A DNA stretch of 64,000 nucleotides from Utricularia gibba (taxonomy: Eukaryota > Streptophyta > Magnoliopsida > Lamiales > Lentibulariaceae), in assembly GCA_002189035.1 (NCBI GenBank), contig NEEC01000002.1:3929001-3993000 (forward strand), given 5' to 3'. Positions 45,208-56,879 of the stretch are shown here, piece by piece. Under the pieces are notes generated by a model. That model had not been told where the DNA came from and did not search any database. It saw only the letters and a list, made by a program, of their open reading frames with translations. Position 1 is the first letter of the stretch, and every line of letters begins with the position of its first letter. The position numbers and the translations under genes were made by a program.

Positions 45208-46803
45208 CCTACACATAATAAATGTGCTTTGTGGAGATTGCTTGTTGCATTAGACTCAAAACCAACATGGCTTTCACCCGAGAGCATGTACACGATAAGC
45301 AATACCCTTCCTCACTACTTGATTGATTTCATATCTGTGAGTGTTCATTTTTCTACATTAGTTTCTCCAGTTTCTAGTTTTTGGTCGTTATGCAGATTGA
45401 TTGAAATTATATGTGCCTTTGTTATATGCTTTGATGCAGGAGTTTTATGAAGGTTACACCAAGTTGGTGCCTTCCACCTTTAATGCGAAACTAAAGCAGT
45501 ACTATTTGCTGCCATGTTTCCATCTATTTGCTAGAAATAAAAAACTACTGAGCGATTTTTTCAATGGTTTGTCATTTGCTAAAAGTAAAAAACTACTCAA
45601 CGGGGTAGTGCAGATGTACAAGACCCCGGCCTCATGACTATCAGTAGGGAATAGCTAAAAGCCCTTGTGACAGAGATACTTTAAACCATCCTTACGGCTG
45701 AACTCCAACACACAGGAGGGGACACCCGAACTTGAACGTCGAGCCGATAAGCAACCCCTACTGTCTGAATATCTCCAGGACACGGAGACTGAATCCGAAA
45801 TTGAGGAAAAAATGTTGCAGAGGAAGAGGCACAACCAGGTCATATATGAGCTAGGTACAAGGAGAGGAAATACGGCTAGCAAAATTCTTGGAAAAGTGAA
45901 GAAAAGCTGATGAGAGAACTAGAAGAAATTCTTGAGAAGAAAAAGTCGGTTGGCCAACGTATACCACCCAGGGCTAGAGAAAGTAGAGGTTTCACAGATG
46001 CATTCGACCAAAATGTATGCACTGGGAGAGGGGATGTTTTGGGCGATATCGATTTCGCTCTGAAGAGCAGTACCAAAGGAGTGGCAGGTACCCCAACACT
46101 ATGCTTTGACCCATTTTCGGATGAGCTAATCGGGGAAAAGCCAGAGAGGGGATTCAGGGTCCCCGACGGACTACCGACGTACGACGGAAAAGGGGACCCC
46201 ATATTGCATGTGACCGACTTTGATATGAGAATGGCAACGGTCCGACACTCGGAAGCTATGAAGTGCAAGCTATTCGCCTATTCGCTCCAAAAGGGAGCAA
46301 AGACATGGTTGAAGCAATTGGAACTATGCATCATGGGGTCTTATCGGGAATTGGTGCTGTTATTTACGACTCGATATGCCGTCAACATTGAGGCCCCGCC
46401 ATCCAAGGCAGCGCTGTATTCCGTCCGATACGACCACCGAAAAGAGAGACTTAGAAGGTTCATCGACTAATTCAACTACTCAGCTCAGGACGTTCAGTTA
46501 GATTTGAAGGAGAGAGTGGAAATAATGAAACGGGCTTTGGGGACGTCAAAGCTAGGGCAGAGCTTATCAAGGTCTCCACCCAAAATTCTGGGGAACTCCT
46601 CAAGAAGATAATGAAGTACATCCGAGTTTATGACGACCTCAGAGCCGAAATGAGAAGCCGCGTGGAGATTCAACCGGTACTGCATAAGAGGAGCAAACCG
46701 CAAGGATTCCACAGAAAAACAAGCGTTGCGAAGTATATCAAGTGGAACCAACCAAAGCGAAAACCTACTACAAGATGCATAAAACAACAGGACATGACAC
46801 TGT
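45208..46803 (+). pseudogene. Tat-type gag
   Basis: 45208-45640 is leader without a domain. From about 45690 broken frames lead into the open stretch 45910-46470: a basic N-part (LEEILEKKKSVGQRIPPRARES), then FDPFSDELIGEKPERGFRVPDGLPTYDGKGDPILHVTDFDMRM, KCKLFAYSLQKGAKTWLKQLE and SYRELVLLFTTRYAVNIEAP. These are the retrotransposon-gag signature positions of Tat elements. A stop at 46468 and a frame change follow, with ELIKVSTQNSGELLKKIMKYIRVYDDLRAEMR at 46560-46655. The family-A LTR interrupts it at 46804. Confidence 0.75.
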
Positions 46804-47530
46804 TGATAGCACACAAATTTTCATGTTTTTAGGATATGAAAATCATGAATTTTTAATTATGTTTAGTTGTTTATTTTATAGTTTTAAGTATTTTTATATA
46901 TAATTTAGGAAAATGTAATTTTTACTGTGTTAGTGGGCTAAATCATTTGATTTAGATGCTTAATTCAAAGGTAGACCAACAAATCAAGACGGGAGTAGAA
47001 TGTGTTAGTCCGGGGTAGAACAAGTAGAACCAGGTAGACCTAGTTCTATATGCTTTGCATGCAAGCGGACCAAATTGCAAGGTTGGTGATGATATGGAGG
47101 ACTAGCTTAATTGAAAATATGATGAATGACATGGGTAGACTTTGGTTATTTAAAGTTGTGAGTGTCGGAACATGGTAGATTAAATTAGGAATTTTGGCAC
47201 CACACCACATGTAGATCTTTAAGACACATTAGTATTATTCTGAGTTAAAACCAGCACCTGTTACCTTAGCGTTAAGACCTGATATTGTTTACTAATCTTG
47301 TTTACCGAACTTGTTCATCACTGTTGGTCCGAGCTTAGACTAAGACTTATCATTACTTTGAATTCTGCATCTGTTGAAATACATGAAAAGCACAAGCTCC
47401 TTGTGATTGACCCCGACATCCACTATACAAGTTTTCTCAATTTGTATTTTGTGTAGATTAGGGCTTCTAAATTTATTTGATACGGAGATTTGCTTTATTT
47501 GCAATGATATGCTAAAATCTCCGTTTATCA
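46804..47530 (+). mobile_element. Solo LTR, family A, inserted in Tat gag
   Basis: Starts TGATAGCACACAAATTTTC and ends CGTTTATCA. Flanked by ACTGT (46799-46803) and ACTAT (47531-47535), a target duplication with one mismatch. 727 bases, about 640 shorter than the copy at 7644-9013 owing to an internal deletion near 46965. It is younger than the Tat element that it interrupts. Confidence 0.8.
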
Positions 47531-48430
47531 ACTATCGACTGCCGAGTAATGAAAAGCATAATCGAGTAGTATCATTCTAACGGCGGGGGCAATGGTGCGA
47601 CGTGGAACCCCTCAGAAGTGACGGAACGCAAAAGGGGACATCATGAACACCTCGGGAACGAGGGAAACTTGTATCCAAAATTCCCTCCATGCCAGCAGAA
47701 ATCCAATCCCTGAAAGGAGACAGGACAAACCGGAAGGTTCAAGAGATGCCAATGAAGTGCAAGACAGCCCCCCTTATATTCGGCAAATCCATGTGGTATC
47801 CGGGGGGCCCGAAATCGATTAGTCAGGAAAGGCGAAGAAAAGGTACTTGGACGAGCTGAAGAGGGGAGAGGTCTTAGAGATCGGGAAAAACCGAATTGAA
47901 AGAGCTTCCTAGGAGAAAGAAGAAATCACCTTCTCTGAACGAGACTCCCCCATCAATACGATAGTACGGAATGAACCCCTAGTGGTGGTAGGGATATGCA
48001 GAAGCGCCAAGGTAAGAAGGATCCTCATCGACTAGGGATCCTCTTTCAATATCATGAAGAAGGAGGTGGCCGAATTACTCGCGTCATCCAGGGAGGGAGA
48101 TATACGCTCAATTCACATGGAATTATATGCTTTTGATCAACGGGACGTGCAGACAGTCGGAAAAATAACCTTGCCCGTGACATTCGGTGTTGCAAGGCGA
48201 AACTGAACTGAAAGGTTGGAATTCTTGATATTGGATTCGGAGGTCTCATATAACATCATTTTTGGCTGACCCGGTATCAACCGATTCGGTATGATACCCT
48301 CAACTATGCATCTGAAAGTTAGGTTCCCGACACCGAGGGGCATTTGTACGTTGGATATCGACCAACCAGCCGCCCAATCATGTTATGTGTCTTCCTCTCG
48401 AGATCCCTACGTGAAGAAGCCAAGAATAAT
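47531..48430 (+). pseudogene. Tat-type gag end and protease
   Basis: After the solo LTR, broken frames give PPYIRQIHVVSGGPEID and KAKKRYLDELKRGE, then the retropepsin region: PLVVVGICRSAKVRRILID*GSSFNIM, in which the residue after the catalytic D is a stop codon, and ERLEFLILDSEVSYNIIFG*PGINRF, where the normal GRP is G-stop-P. LDIDQPAAQSCYVSS follows. At least three in-frame stops. Confidence 0.75.
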
Positions 48431-49392
48431 GATTGTGGAAAGAGAACATCATGAACCTTCCAGGTAAGCAATGGAACCAGTAGGATACAAACAATTTCAG
48501 TTGGTATCGAAGGATGTGCAGAAGACGACCCGCATTGGCATCAACCTAGATACCGAATTTGAAAAAAGGTTAGTGGAACTTTTAAGAAAGAATGTCGATA
48601 TTTTTGCCTGAACTGCGGTGGATTTTGTAGGTATCGATCGATTTGTTGCCGAACATCACATTGATACCTATCTGGGAGCAATGCCGATTCGGTAGAAACA
48701 ACGGAATTTTTCCAAAGAGAAGTGTCGGATCATCAAAGAGAAAACGAGAGAGCTTCTAAAAGCTTGTTACGTAAAGGAGATTCAGTAATCCGAATGGGTA
48801 GCCAACCTTGTCGTTGTCCCGAAACCCGGGGAAAAATGGAGAATGTGTGTTGACTTCACCGACCTCAATGCCTACTGCGAAAGATTGATAAATTGGTAGA
48901 TGCCATTCCCGGGTCCCGATTTTTTAGCACCATGGATGCATATTCCGAATATCACCAGATTTTTATCGTAGAGAAGAACCAGCCAAAAACCACCTTCTAA
49001 ACCAAGGATGGGGTTAAGTGCTATGTTGCGATGCCCTTTGGATTGAGGAATGCTGGGGCTATTTACCATAGATTGGTGAAAAAAATCTTTTCTTCTGAAA
49101 TCGGTACTTCTATGGAGGTGTATGTGGACGATATGATCGTAAAATACATGAATGAAGAAGATCATTTGGCATATTTGGATTCTTGCTTCTCTCTATGTCA
49201 GTCACATGGGTTAAAACTCAACACGGTGAAGTGTTGCTTGGGGTGCAGAGTGGAAAGTTCCTTGGACATTATGTATCAGAAAGAGGGATCGAAGCCGACC
49301 CTGTGAAGATTAAGGCAATATGTGAAATGCAACCCTTGAGGACAATTAAAGAATATCAGAGCCTCATAGGTAAACTAGCTGCCCTCGGCTGA
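48431..49392 (+). pseudogene. Tat-type reverse transcriptase
   Basis: TRIGINLDTEFEKRLVELLRKNVDIFA, CRIIKEKTRELLKACYVKEIQ*SEWVANLVVVPKPGEKWRMCVDFTDLNAYC, FFSTMDAYSEYHQIFIVEKNQPKTTF (first catalytic D in MDAYS), VAMPFGLRNAGAIYHRLV, VYVDDMIVK (intact catalytic pair), HGLKLNTVKC and FLGHYVSERGIEADPVKIKAI. Stops at four or more places and a frame change near 49250. Confidence 0.9.
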
Positions 49393-49472
49393 TTCATATC
49401 TCGCTTGGCAGATAAGTCGGCACCCTTCTTCAAGGTCCTCCGAAAGGGAAATACTCTGTAATGCAATGAAGA

Positions 49473-49797
49473 TTGTCGAGTCGCCTTCGAAAAACTCAAG
49501 GGATATCTCTCATCGCCTCCACTGTTAGTGGCTCCGAAGGAAGAGGAGCCCTTCGGGCTCTACTTATCAATATCACCCGTTCCGGTCAATGGAGTCTTGA
49601 CAACAATTTCGGGAGAAAAGCACCTACCGGTGTATTATGTGGGAAAGGTTCTCCTACCAGCAGAAACCCAGTACTCAGTAACCGAGAAGTTCATCTTAGC
49701 TTTGAAAGTGGCTGCTACGAAGCTAAAATCATATTTCCAAGATCGGCATATCGTGGTATTCACCAATCAACCATTGAAGAACATTCTGTCTTGAACT
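49473..49797 (+). pseudogene. First RNase H of the Tat element
   Basis: LLVAPKEEEPFGLYLSISPVPVNGVL, KHLPVYYVGKVLLPAETQYSVTEKFILALKVAATKLKSYFQDRHIVVFTNQPLKNIL. This is the degenerate RNase H that follows RT in Tat elements; its catalytic acidic residues are mostly replaced, as is usual for this lineage. It ends in a stop after NILS. Confidence 0.85.
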
Positions 49798-50352
49798 GAA
49801 ATTTCCGGAAGGAAAGCCAAATGGGCGGTCGAGTTAAGCACAATGGATATCGAATTCAGGTCAACAACGACGTTCAAAACCCAGCCTCTAGCCAATTTTG
49901 TAGTCAAAATGAATAGGCCTATCGACCAGTTTGTGGAAATCAATGACTGATGGGTCATGCATGTCAATGGTTCAACATATAATGGAGCTAGAGAAGGAAT
50001 CGACATCCGAACTCGAGACATGGAACACATTTATGTCACGGTGAAATTCTTATTTCCTGCCTCCAATAATGCCGCCGAGTATACAGCCTTGATTGAAGGA
50101 ATGAAAATGGCCAAGGAACACGGAGTTGCAGAACTCGATGCCTATACCGACTCATGGCTAGTCCAAGGTCAATTTTCAGGTGAGTACAAAACTCATGACC
50201 CTTTAATGGCTTTATATCGCGTTAAGGTGAAGGATCTGGTGAAGACCTTCAAGGAGTTTACCTTATTACACGTAGCATGCGAAGAAAACAGATCCGCAGA
50301 CAATCTTTCCAAGATTGCTGTAAGATTTCAGGAGCAAAGGAAGGGAGTGTGA
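49798..50352 (+). pseudogene. Second (archaeal-type) RNase H of the Tat element
   Basis: Linker KAKWAVELSTMDIEF, then WVMHVNGSTYNGAREGI, PASNNAAEYTALIEGMKMAKEHGVAELDAYTDSWLVQGQ, YKTHDPLMALYRVKVKDLVKTF and ACEENRSADNLSKIA. The four acidic positions of this family read N (HVNGS, normally D), E, D and D, so the first catalytic residue is lost. A second RNase H downstream of the first is a mark of the Tat lineage. Two stops upstream of WVMHV. Confidence 0.85.
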
Positions 50353-51343
50353 CAATCCGGTTGCAGGATCAACCCTCGGTAATCTTACAGGCAGTGAACC
50401 ATATTACCCAAAAACCGTTGAGCGACATCTCTCTGCAGCTAAATCCCCTTGAAGATTGGATGACGCTTTATATTCAGTATCTACAAAGCGGAGAAATGCC
50501 GCCTAACAAATCAAAGGCCTGAAAATTGGAGATTTGAGCAAAGAGGTATACACAGGTGGATGGAATTTTTTATCAAAGATCCTTTGATGGGCCTTTACTA
50601 AGGTGTATCGGGAAAGAGCATTCTCAAGACCTTACAACCGATTTACATGAGGGAAAATGCGGCAATCACGTTAGGGTTCGATCACTATGAAGGGCATTGA
50701 GAAGTGGATACTATTGGCCAACCATGAAGCAAGATATTACCGAAACAGTGAGGAAATGCAAGGTATACCTTGCCTGAGTGTTCGGTTTGTTACCTCCGTA
50801 AGACTATTGCTCACTTTTTTATGGTCAAGGAAATGCAAGCACGAAACTCGAGGATTTCAATGGGTCTTGGGCAAACCGGTTAGACGAAGTTTTATGGTCA
50901 TATCGAACCACCCCTCGAACCACTACAAAAGAATCTCCTTTCTTGTTAGTGTACGGATCGGAAACCATATGCCCGGTCGAATTAACACTGAAAAGCTACA
51001 GGGTGGAACACTACAATGAAGAGGAAATGCCGCTCTGCGAAAACTGGAGTTGGAGTTGTTGGAGGAGAAAAGACAGAGTGTTTACAGCCGACTAGGGGCT
51101 TATCAGAAAAGAACAGAGAGAAGTTACAACAAATCAATATCCCCGAGGGAATTCTCAGAAGGAGATTTGGTGCTTCGAAGCATCCAACCCCAAAAACATG
51201 TTGGAAAATTACAGCGCAATTGGGAAGGCCCTTATCGGATTTCAAGGGTGATTGAGAGAGGAGCTTATCGTCTAGAACAACTAGATGGCGTGGAATTTCC
51301 GAGGTCATGGAATGCATCTCATTTGAGGAAATACTACGCCTAG
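50353..51343 (+). pseudogene. Tat integrase lacking its catalytic core
   Basis: DWMTLYIQYLQSGEMPP and the zinc-binding domain (DLHEGKCGNH...ALRSGYYWPTMKQDITETVRKCKVY, H-H-C type, second C replaced) are present at about 50450-50770. The sequence then jumps to NRLDEVLWSYRTTPRTTTKESPFLLVYGSETICPVEL (50870-50990), which normally lies after the DDE core, so about 140 codons with the catalytic D,D residues are missing. The C-terminal part ELLEEKRQSVYSRLGAYQKRTERSYNKS...FSEGDLVLRS and WEGPYRISRVIERGAYRLEQLDG ends at the TAG at 51341-51343. Confidence 0.85.
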
Positions 51344-51940
51344 TCGGCCAAATATCAATCCCTATTATAGATCTTTAGAGCACTCAGGTAGCTACATATT
51401 CCTCCAAACTGGAGATGAATCAACAACATTGTAAGCCCAGGCAAATCCTCTAAGTCTATAATAGCAAAGCATCCCAGGGCACCTCCAGAAGTATTGAATC
51501 CCCTAAACCCAGGCACTAGTGGAAATGGTAAGCCCTTGTACAAATCAGGACCGGATTCCATAAGCCCTAAGTAAAGATCTTATTACCGAATCTCGAGATG
51601 GTAAGTGCACCCAAAGCAGATCCGACTATGCCTTGAAAGCATAGATATTTGGCCAGAAGAGGGCCTATTTGGATTGGGGATGCAACTCAACCTAAGAGGG
51701 GTTTAATGTCCTTAGCAGCAGTCTTGCATGCATGAGAAAAGACTTAGGCAAAAAAGCCCAACCAAGACTCGCAAACCATGCAACGTGCAAATCAGAATAA
51801 TTGATAAAAAGCAGAGGCAATATGCAAAAACTAAGTAAACTGAAAGGAGGAATCCCAAATCAGGACCTCAAAATATATAAAAACCCCAAATCGGGGGCAA
51901 AAACATCAGTTTCAGAAGGAAGGAATTAAGGTTCATCAGT
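51344..51940. other. Spacer after Tat pol
   Basis: No domain seen on either strand. It separates converging reading directions (pol + and antisense ORF -). Confidence 0.4.
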
Positions 51941-54360
51941 TTAGGGGCCGACATGTCCCTTCATCCTCGCTCTCAGCTTGGCTTCATTCTCCCGCCCGAT
52001 CCTAGCCCGAATAAGCGCTATTAAGCACTCCCGATCAGCATCAAACCCAAATTTTAGGGCTTGGAACACATCCACGATGACATCCAGCATGTTCTCTTCC
52101 TTCCTCAGGGGATCAGCCCTGTCGAAGCGCAGATCCGTGATCGATAACCCCAAATTTCTGGCTGATTTGGTGCATTTGCCGATATAGAAGTAGGCCGATT
52201 AGATCCCCGGCGTAGATGTCTGATAACTCGGAGAAGCAGGCCGATTTGACAAAATCTTCTAAAAGCCTCCCCCGAGACGCCTCTTGATTAAGCAACTCGG
52301 CTTCGAAGGCCGAAACACGATCCTTGGCTTGCTTCAGCTCTGCGTCCGCCTCCTCAAATCGCACTTTGAAGCTTTCCTTTTCAGAGTTAGCATCATCGAT
52401 CACCTTCCCCATTTCACCGATCAGGTTTTGCAACTCTTCTTCCCGGCGGGTACACTTTCCGAGCATACTTCTCAATGCACTCCCTTCCTCTCTCAATAAC
52501 TTTATCTTGGCATCTTTGGCCGCAACATGGGCTTGAAGCCGAGAAACTACCTCCGAGTGGGATCCCATTTCCTTGGCCATCCCCCATCCAAAGGTCAAAG
52601 CCTAGGAAAAAATCATTAAGTCAGAAACCGACTATAAACGATTCTGAGAAAGAGGTAGAATATCTATCAAATCCCCTTAAGTATGACTTCCGGCTGAACC
52701 CCTGAAACAGGGTTGCCTCCTCTAAGGCTCTTCGAAGCTCTAGGAGGACTGAAGATGGGGAAGAGCGGGATCCTCCCTTATCTGAATTGGAGGAGTAGGA
52801 ATTCTCCCTGTCTCATTCGGGCATGGAGGCATTAGCCAAAAAGAGCCCCGTGCCGAGAATGAGGCCTTCGGCGGGTTTCGGTGAAGGGGAGAGTTTCCCT
52901 TTTCCTTTCTCTGAAGGGGAGGAGGGTCGTCTCCCGAATCCTGGAAACCTCCTACCAGATCCTCCTTCGGGGAATGATCAGCAGCATTTGAGTGAGCCTG
53001 GGGTGAATCGGCCTGAAAGAAAAGTTAAAAAGGTTAGAGTCAGAGATTCATAGCGACGGGTCGCTAAAGCCGAGCAAACTTGTAAAGAAGGAACCACATC
53101 CGACTCCTGCATCCGGCACATCTCGTCGGAAAAGCGCACCATCATCGAGTCCTCCAAAGCACTCCTCCTTGCCATCCTCTTAACTGCACACCAGACCGAA
53201 ACGTATGAAAACAACAGCAAAGATTTTATGGCTAGGAGAACATTACGGGCTACCTTTCCGTTTTTTCGAGGGTTTCTGAGCGCAAACTTTAACCCTCTTC
53301 TTTTTCTTTGTAGCAAAGGGCTGAGTAGAAGATTCTGGAACAGAATCGGTGGGAATGGGAATAACCGGATCAGGAACAGAGGGGGCATCCGGAGTAGGAT
53401 TCGAAGTGGATGGAGATTGGAGAAGGTGCTAGAACTCCAATTCGGATCCCAAGGGAATAACAAAGTCCGGCCAATGACTATCTCAGCTACGCCCTAGAAT
53501 CCTGCAATTTATCAAAGACTCCCAAGAAAGCATTAAGGCTCGGGACTCGAACTTGGCAGTGCATCCACTGAGTTTCTGATCTACCTCCCTACGAGATTCG
53601 TTAAAGGGATGAAAACGACCGAAAAGCTTTACTTTGAAGGGAGTGGGTTTAGTCAGAAAATTCCACCTGGCCCCCGATGGGGGAGCAACCCAAATAAGAG
53701 AAGACCACTAGTTGTGGTGGATATCGGGAGCTTTTAGAATGAAATCAGGGTGATCTTCAAATCAGCAAAATTGGAAGTGGGAAAAACCATGCATTGGGTG
53801 CTTGCTTTACGGACGGCAATTTTGAAAAGTTGAAAAAAAATCCACTAGAGTCATATTCGGATCTAAACCCCCTGAATAGAAGACGAAGGTGGTGAAACAG
53901 AATATCGAGTTAGGGAAAAGACAAAAAAGAGAAACAACAAATATGTTCAAAAACTAGACGATAAGGGGGTGGAGGGCAAAGTGGAGACCACTCTCCAGGT
54001 AAGCTATAGGAATCGGAAGACTGAATCGAGGAAGGGGTTGTTCCCCCATTCCCCAAGGTATCTGGCTGTCCCTAGCCTGACTGACAATACACTCGTTGGG
54101 GATCGAATACTTAGCCCAAATAGCAGGAATGTTCAATTCGCTACTTCCTACCCATCGCAACTGAGGAAATCAGAAAACAGAAGAACTCAGAACGAACGGA
54201 AAAAAGCCCTAGGAGAAAGAGGCCCAAAAAGGAGTACCCGAATCCCCAAAACTGAGTGAAAAAGACAAAGAATAGACTAGTACCTTTGAAGACTTCGATT
54301 TTCAATGAGTTTCACGGCGGCAGATGCGGCAGATGCGGCAGATGAGTCCGATGGAGTTCG
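51941..54360 (-). pseudogene. Antisense ORF of the Tat element (coiled-coil protein)
   Basis: Reverse strand, broken into several frames. 53954-54160: AIWAKYSIPNECIVSQ...LPIPIAYLESGLHFALHPLIV, resembling the N-terminal region of plant transposon-derived proteins with a YLE(A/S)GLRFPLHP motif. 52978-53463: proline/serine-rich then basic KKKKRVKVCAQKPSKKRKG in one frame and KRMARRSALEDSMMVRFSDEMCRM in another. 52113-52598: a strongly heptad-like coiled coil (VVSRLQAHVAAKDAKIKLLREEGSALRSML, EEADAELKQAKDRVSAFEAELLNQEA). 51941-52153: DVFQALKFGFDADRECLIALIRARI. Introns could account for some frame changes. Antisense ORFs in this position are known in Retand-type Tat elements; their function is unknown. 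Confidence 0.65.
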
Positions 54361-54658
54361 AAGAGCACTGGAATCACGCATGCAAACAAAGAAAGCAAAG
54401 GGGAAAAAATGACAGGCTGAGCGCATATTTATAAGAGGGGTATTCGGAAGATGAAACGGCGCATCGTTTGAGGTGACCAAAACAAGCGGGAAAAAACGTG
54501 GAGCGCCCAGGTGGCGACACATGGCATGGAAGTCAGTCTAAATCGGTTTGAGACTCACCCATAGGAAAGCGGCATACTTGAAATCGGTATAGTAGTGATT
54601 CTGATTCACCGACTTGCCCTAAGAAGACCAATATCGGCAAATCAGAGGAGCTGAATGA
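54361..54658. other. Region upstream of the antisense ORF, before the 3' LTR
   Basis: Should hold the promoter and leader of the antisense ORF and the + strand polypurine tract. Just before the LTR lies AATCAGAGGAGCTGAATGA, a weak purine-rich candidate. Reverse-strand TTATAAATATG at about 54427-54437 is a TATA-like candidate for the antisense ORF. Confidence 0.4.
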
Positions 54659-55101
54659 TGGGTACAAATCGGATGTGGTTAATCGGTCCCTAAAAAGCTA
54701 CCAAAAGGTGCTCTGATGAGATAGTGCCGGCCGATAGACCGATATATGTCAGAGATTTGACAGCAACGGCCGTATTGCATAGCTTGAAAAGTAGCCGAAT
54801 TACAGTAGAGTAGGTGGCGATCATCTGAAAAGTAGGATCACAGTATAGGCATAGAAAGCAACTGACATCTACAGAATTCAGGATTCGATCAGATTGGCCT
54901 CTTCTATAAGGAGAAATTCTGAAGAGAAAGGAGTTCAACTCTAAGCCCTCCAACTTGTATCTTTCCCCACCATCTACGTCTAGTGAAGATTTTGACAGCT
55001 CTGTAGTTTTTCCGTTCTCCGAAGGTTTCCACATAAAAATCTTCGCCTATCTTCATCTCTTCTAAATGAACCGAGCGAAACATCAATAATATAACCAAGT
55101 G
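54659..55101 (+). repeat. LTR family F, 3' LTR (truncated)
   Basis: Starts TGGGTACAAATCGGATG and matches the 5' LTR closely up to ATATAACCAAGTG. The last ~90 bases are replaced by new sequence starting TGTTGGATA. Confidence 0.85.
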
Positions 55102-55128
55102 TTGGATAATGTGAGTCAATATCCAACA
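55100..55128. repeat. TGTTGGATA ... TATCCAACA inverted pair, possible LTR start
   Basis: Perfect 9-base inverted repeats 11 bases apart, at the point where the Tat 3' LTR breaks off. The TGTTG start suggests the end of another LTR element inserted here. The other end was not found. Confidence 0.5.
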
Positions 55129-56879
55129 AAAAGAATATTGATTCTACCACCAATCAAGAATATCATAGTTTTCTCCATTATTACATGATAATTTTTGCAT
55201 TTACAAGGCAACCTCATTAGCCTTGATATTATTGGAAGATGTTGGATCTTGTATCACACAAACCATTGGTGGCCACAACTCCATTATAATTGTTATGATA
55301 TTTTTTAAAATCATATTACGTATATTTAAAATATAGCCATATATTCAAAATATTTAACAAATTTTAAAATCGTATTATGTTAATTATCACCTACAACAAT
55401 ATTATTATGATATTTTTTGAAAATTAAAGTAATATTAATTAAAAAAGACAACATTAAATGACTTGTGGAATAATAAATATTAATAACTAATATACTATAT
55501 TTATGAAATATAAGTAAATAAACAAATAAAATATCAATTTTAAGAAAATCATTTTAAAATTTGCAAACAGATAAATCAAAAAATGCATTTCCGAAAAATG
55601 TTTCAATAATATATTATACTACTAGTTTTTAAAATCAACACCAACTTATGAATATTACTAAATAAATTACTAGTTTAAAAAACTTGCAATATGTATTGAA
55701 TATATAAATTTAAAATATGGCATACATTTTAAATGAAAAAAAAAAAGAACCGGTCAAACAGGATTAATCAAACTTTTAAAAATACATATAGTAGTAATAT
55801 TATTAGTTGCATTATCAAGAATAACTAAATATATGATCAAAAATACAATACTTTTTACAAATATTATTAATTAATATTGTAATTCCTCAACTAATATGAG
55901 TATCTCAAGACCTCAAGTTTATAATCATCTTTCAATGTTTCAATTTCAATCAATCAAAATAAGACTAATAACATTACAATTTTAATCATTAATACTACAT
56001 CATCTTGGTTTTAAAGTTCAACAATAATCTAAAACGCATAACATAAACATAAAAAGTAAATAGTTCTCGCGGAAGAACTAAATCAACTCCTAACTAAGAA
56101 TAATGTCATTCATAAATAGAAAAAAGCTTCAAAATATAATTTGGATCATGATTTTGTCTTCCTCGTCCTCCATGATTCTGTTACAACTTCCTACTTACTT
56201 TCTCTACTCCCAGAAGTCTGTTCATGTCGTTCAAGGTGGTTGGAATATTTCCACTCTCTTATTATTTCCGAAATCTTCTTTTTCTTCCACCTTAGGATTT
56301 GGTATCTTCCACTATGCAATTTCGACTCCTTGGGATTTGAGCTGCTAAAATGTGTTACATTGCTCAAGAGAATGATTAGAACTAAGATTAGAACTAAATT
56401 TAGATTTGGGTCTCAGCTATGCTTCTGGATATCAAAGATTAGTTCTAATGTCATGCAGTAACTTTTCATCCTTCGTCTTCTTTATTGGAAAAATCACGAA
56501 AACTCTTGTAATGAGAATTAGAAAATATCTATGAGAGGAAATATTCTTGCTTCTCTCTCCACTCACTCCACTTGACCTGCCTTGTTGCGTACGGTGGCTG
56601 ACTCTCCTCCTTTTTTTCCATCAATCTCTCTTGTCTTCCTTTTGTATGCAGACATACAATTCCCATTTTCCCCATATACTAATAATAACCTTTGCAGACT
56701 TGTAAGATTATGCCGCCTAGCCCAAATGAGACGGATGTGTATGGATTTGGATGAATAGTAAAACCACTTATCCCTCAAACTAAAGGAAAAATGGTTTAAA
56801 ATAGTGTTTTTACCGAAAATAATTTGATCATCACAAATGTCGATATTTTTCTATTTTATTCACATAATTCTATTATTCT
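55129..56879. other. AT-rich noncoding region
   Basis: Very AT-rich to about 56100, then more mixed. ORFs at 56103-56461 have no recognised domain. It may contain the LTR of the copia element at 56880-58720 but no matching pair was found. Confidence 0.35.

Larger units (their letters stand above)
44679..55101 (+). mobile_element. Tat-lineage Ty3/gypsy retrotransposon, nearly full length but inactive
   Basis: Two same-orientation LTRs (44679-45207 and 54659-55101) enclose, in order, gag, protease, RT, RNase H, a second RNase H, integrase remains, and a region with a long coding signal on the opposite strand. The second RNase H and the antisense ORF before the 3' LTR point to the Tat lineage (Retand-like). 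Inactivation: many stops, loss of the integrase core, a solo LTR in gag, and a truncated 3' LTR. No clear target duplication could be checked because the right LTR end is missing. Confidence 0.85.

Noticed and set aside
52113-52598. Coiled-coil ORF as an independent host gene
   Set aside because: It lies between the integrase end and 3' LTR of the Tat element, where antisense ORFs are known, and is broken like the rest of the element.
56103-56461. ORFs of 81 and 106 codons
   Set aside because: Overlapping frames in AT-rich DNA, hydrophobic by composition, no recognisable domain.
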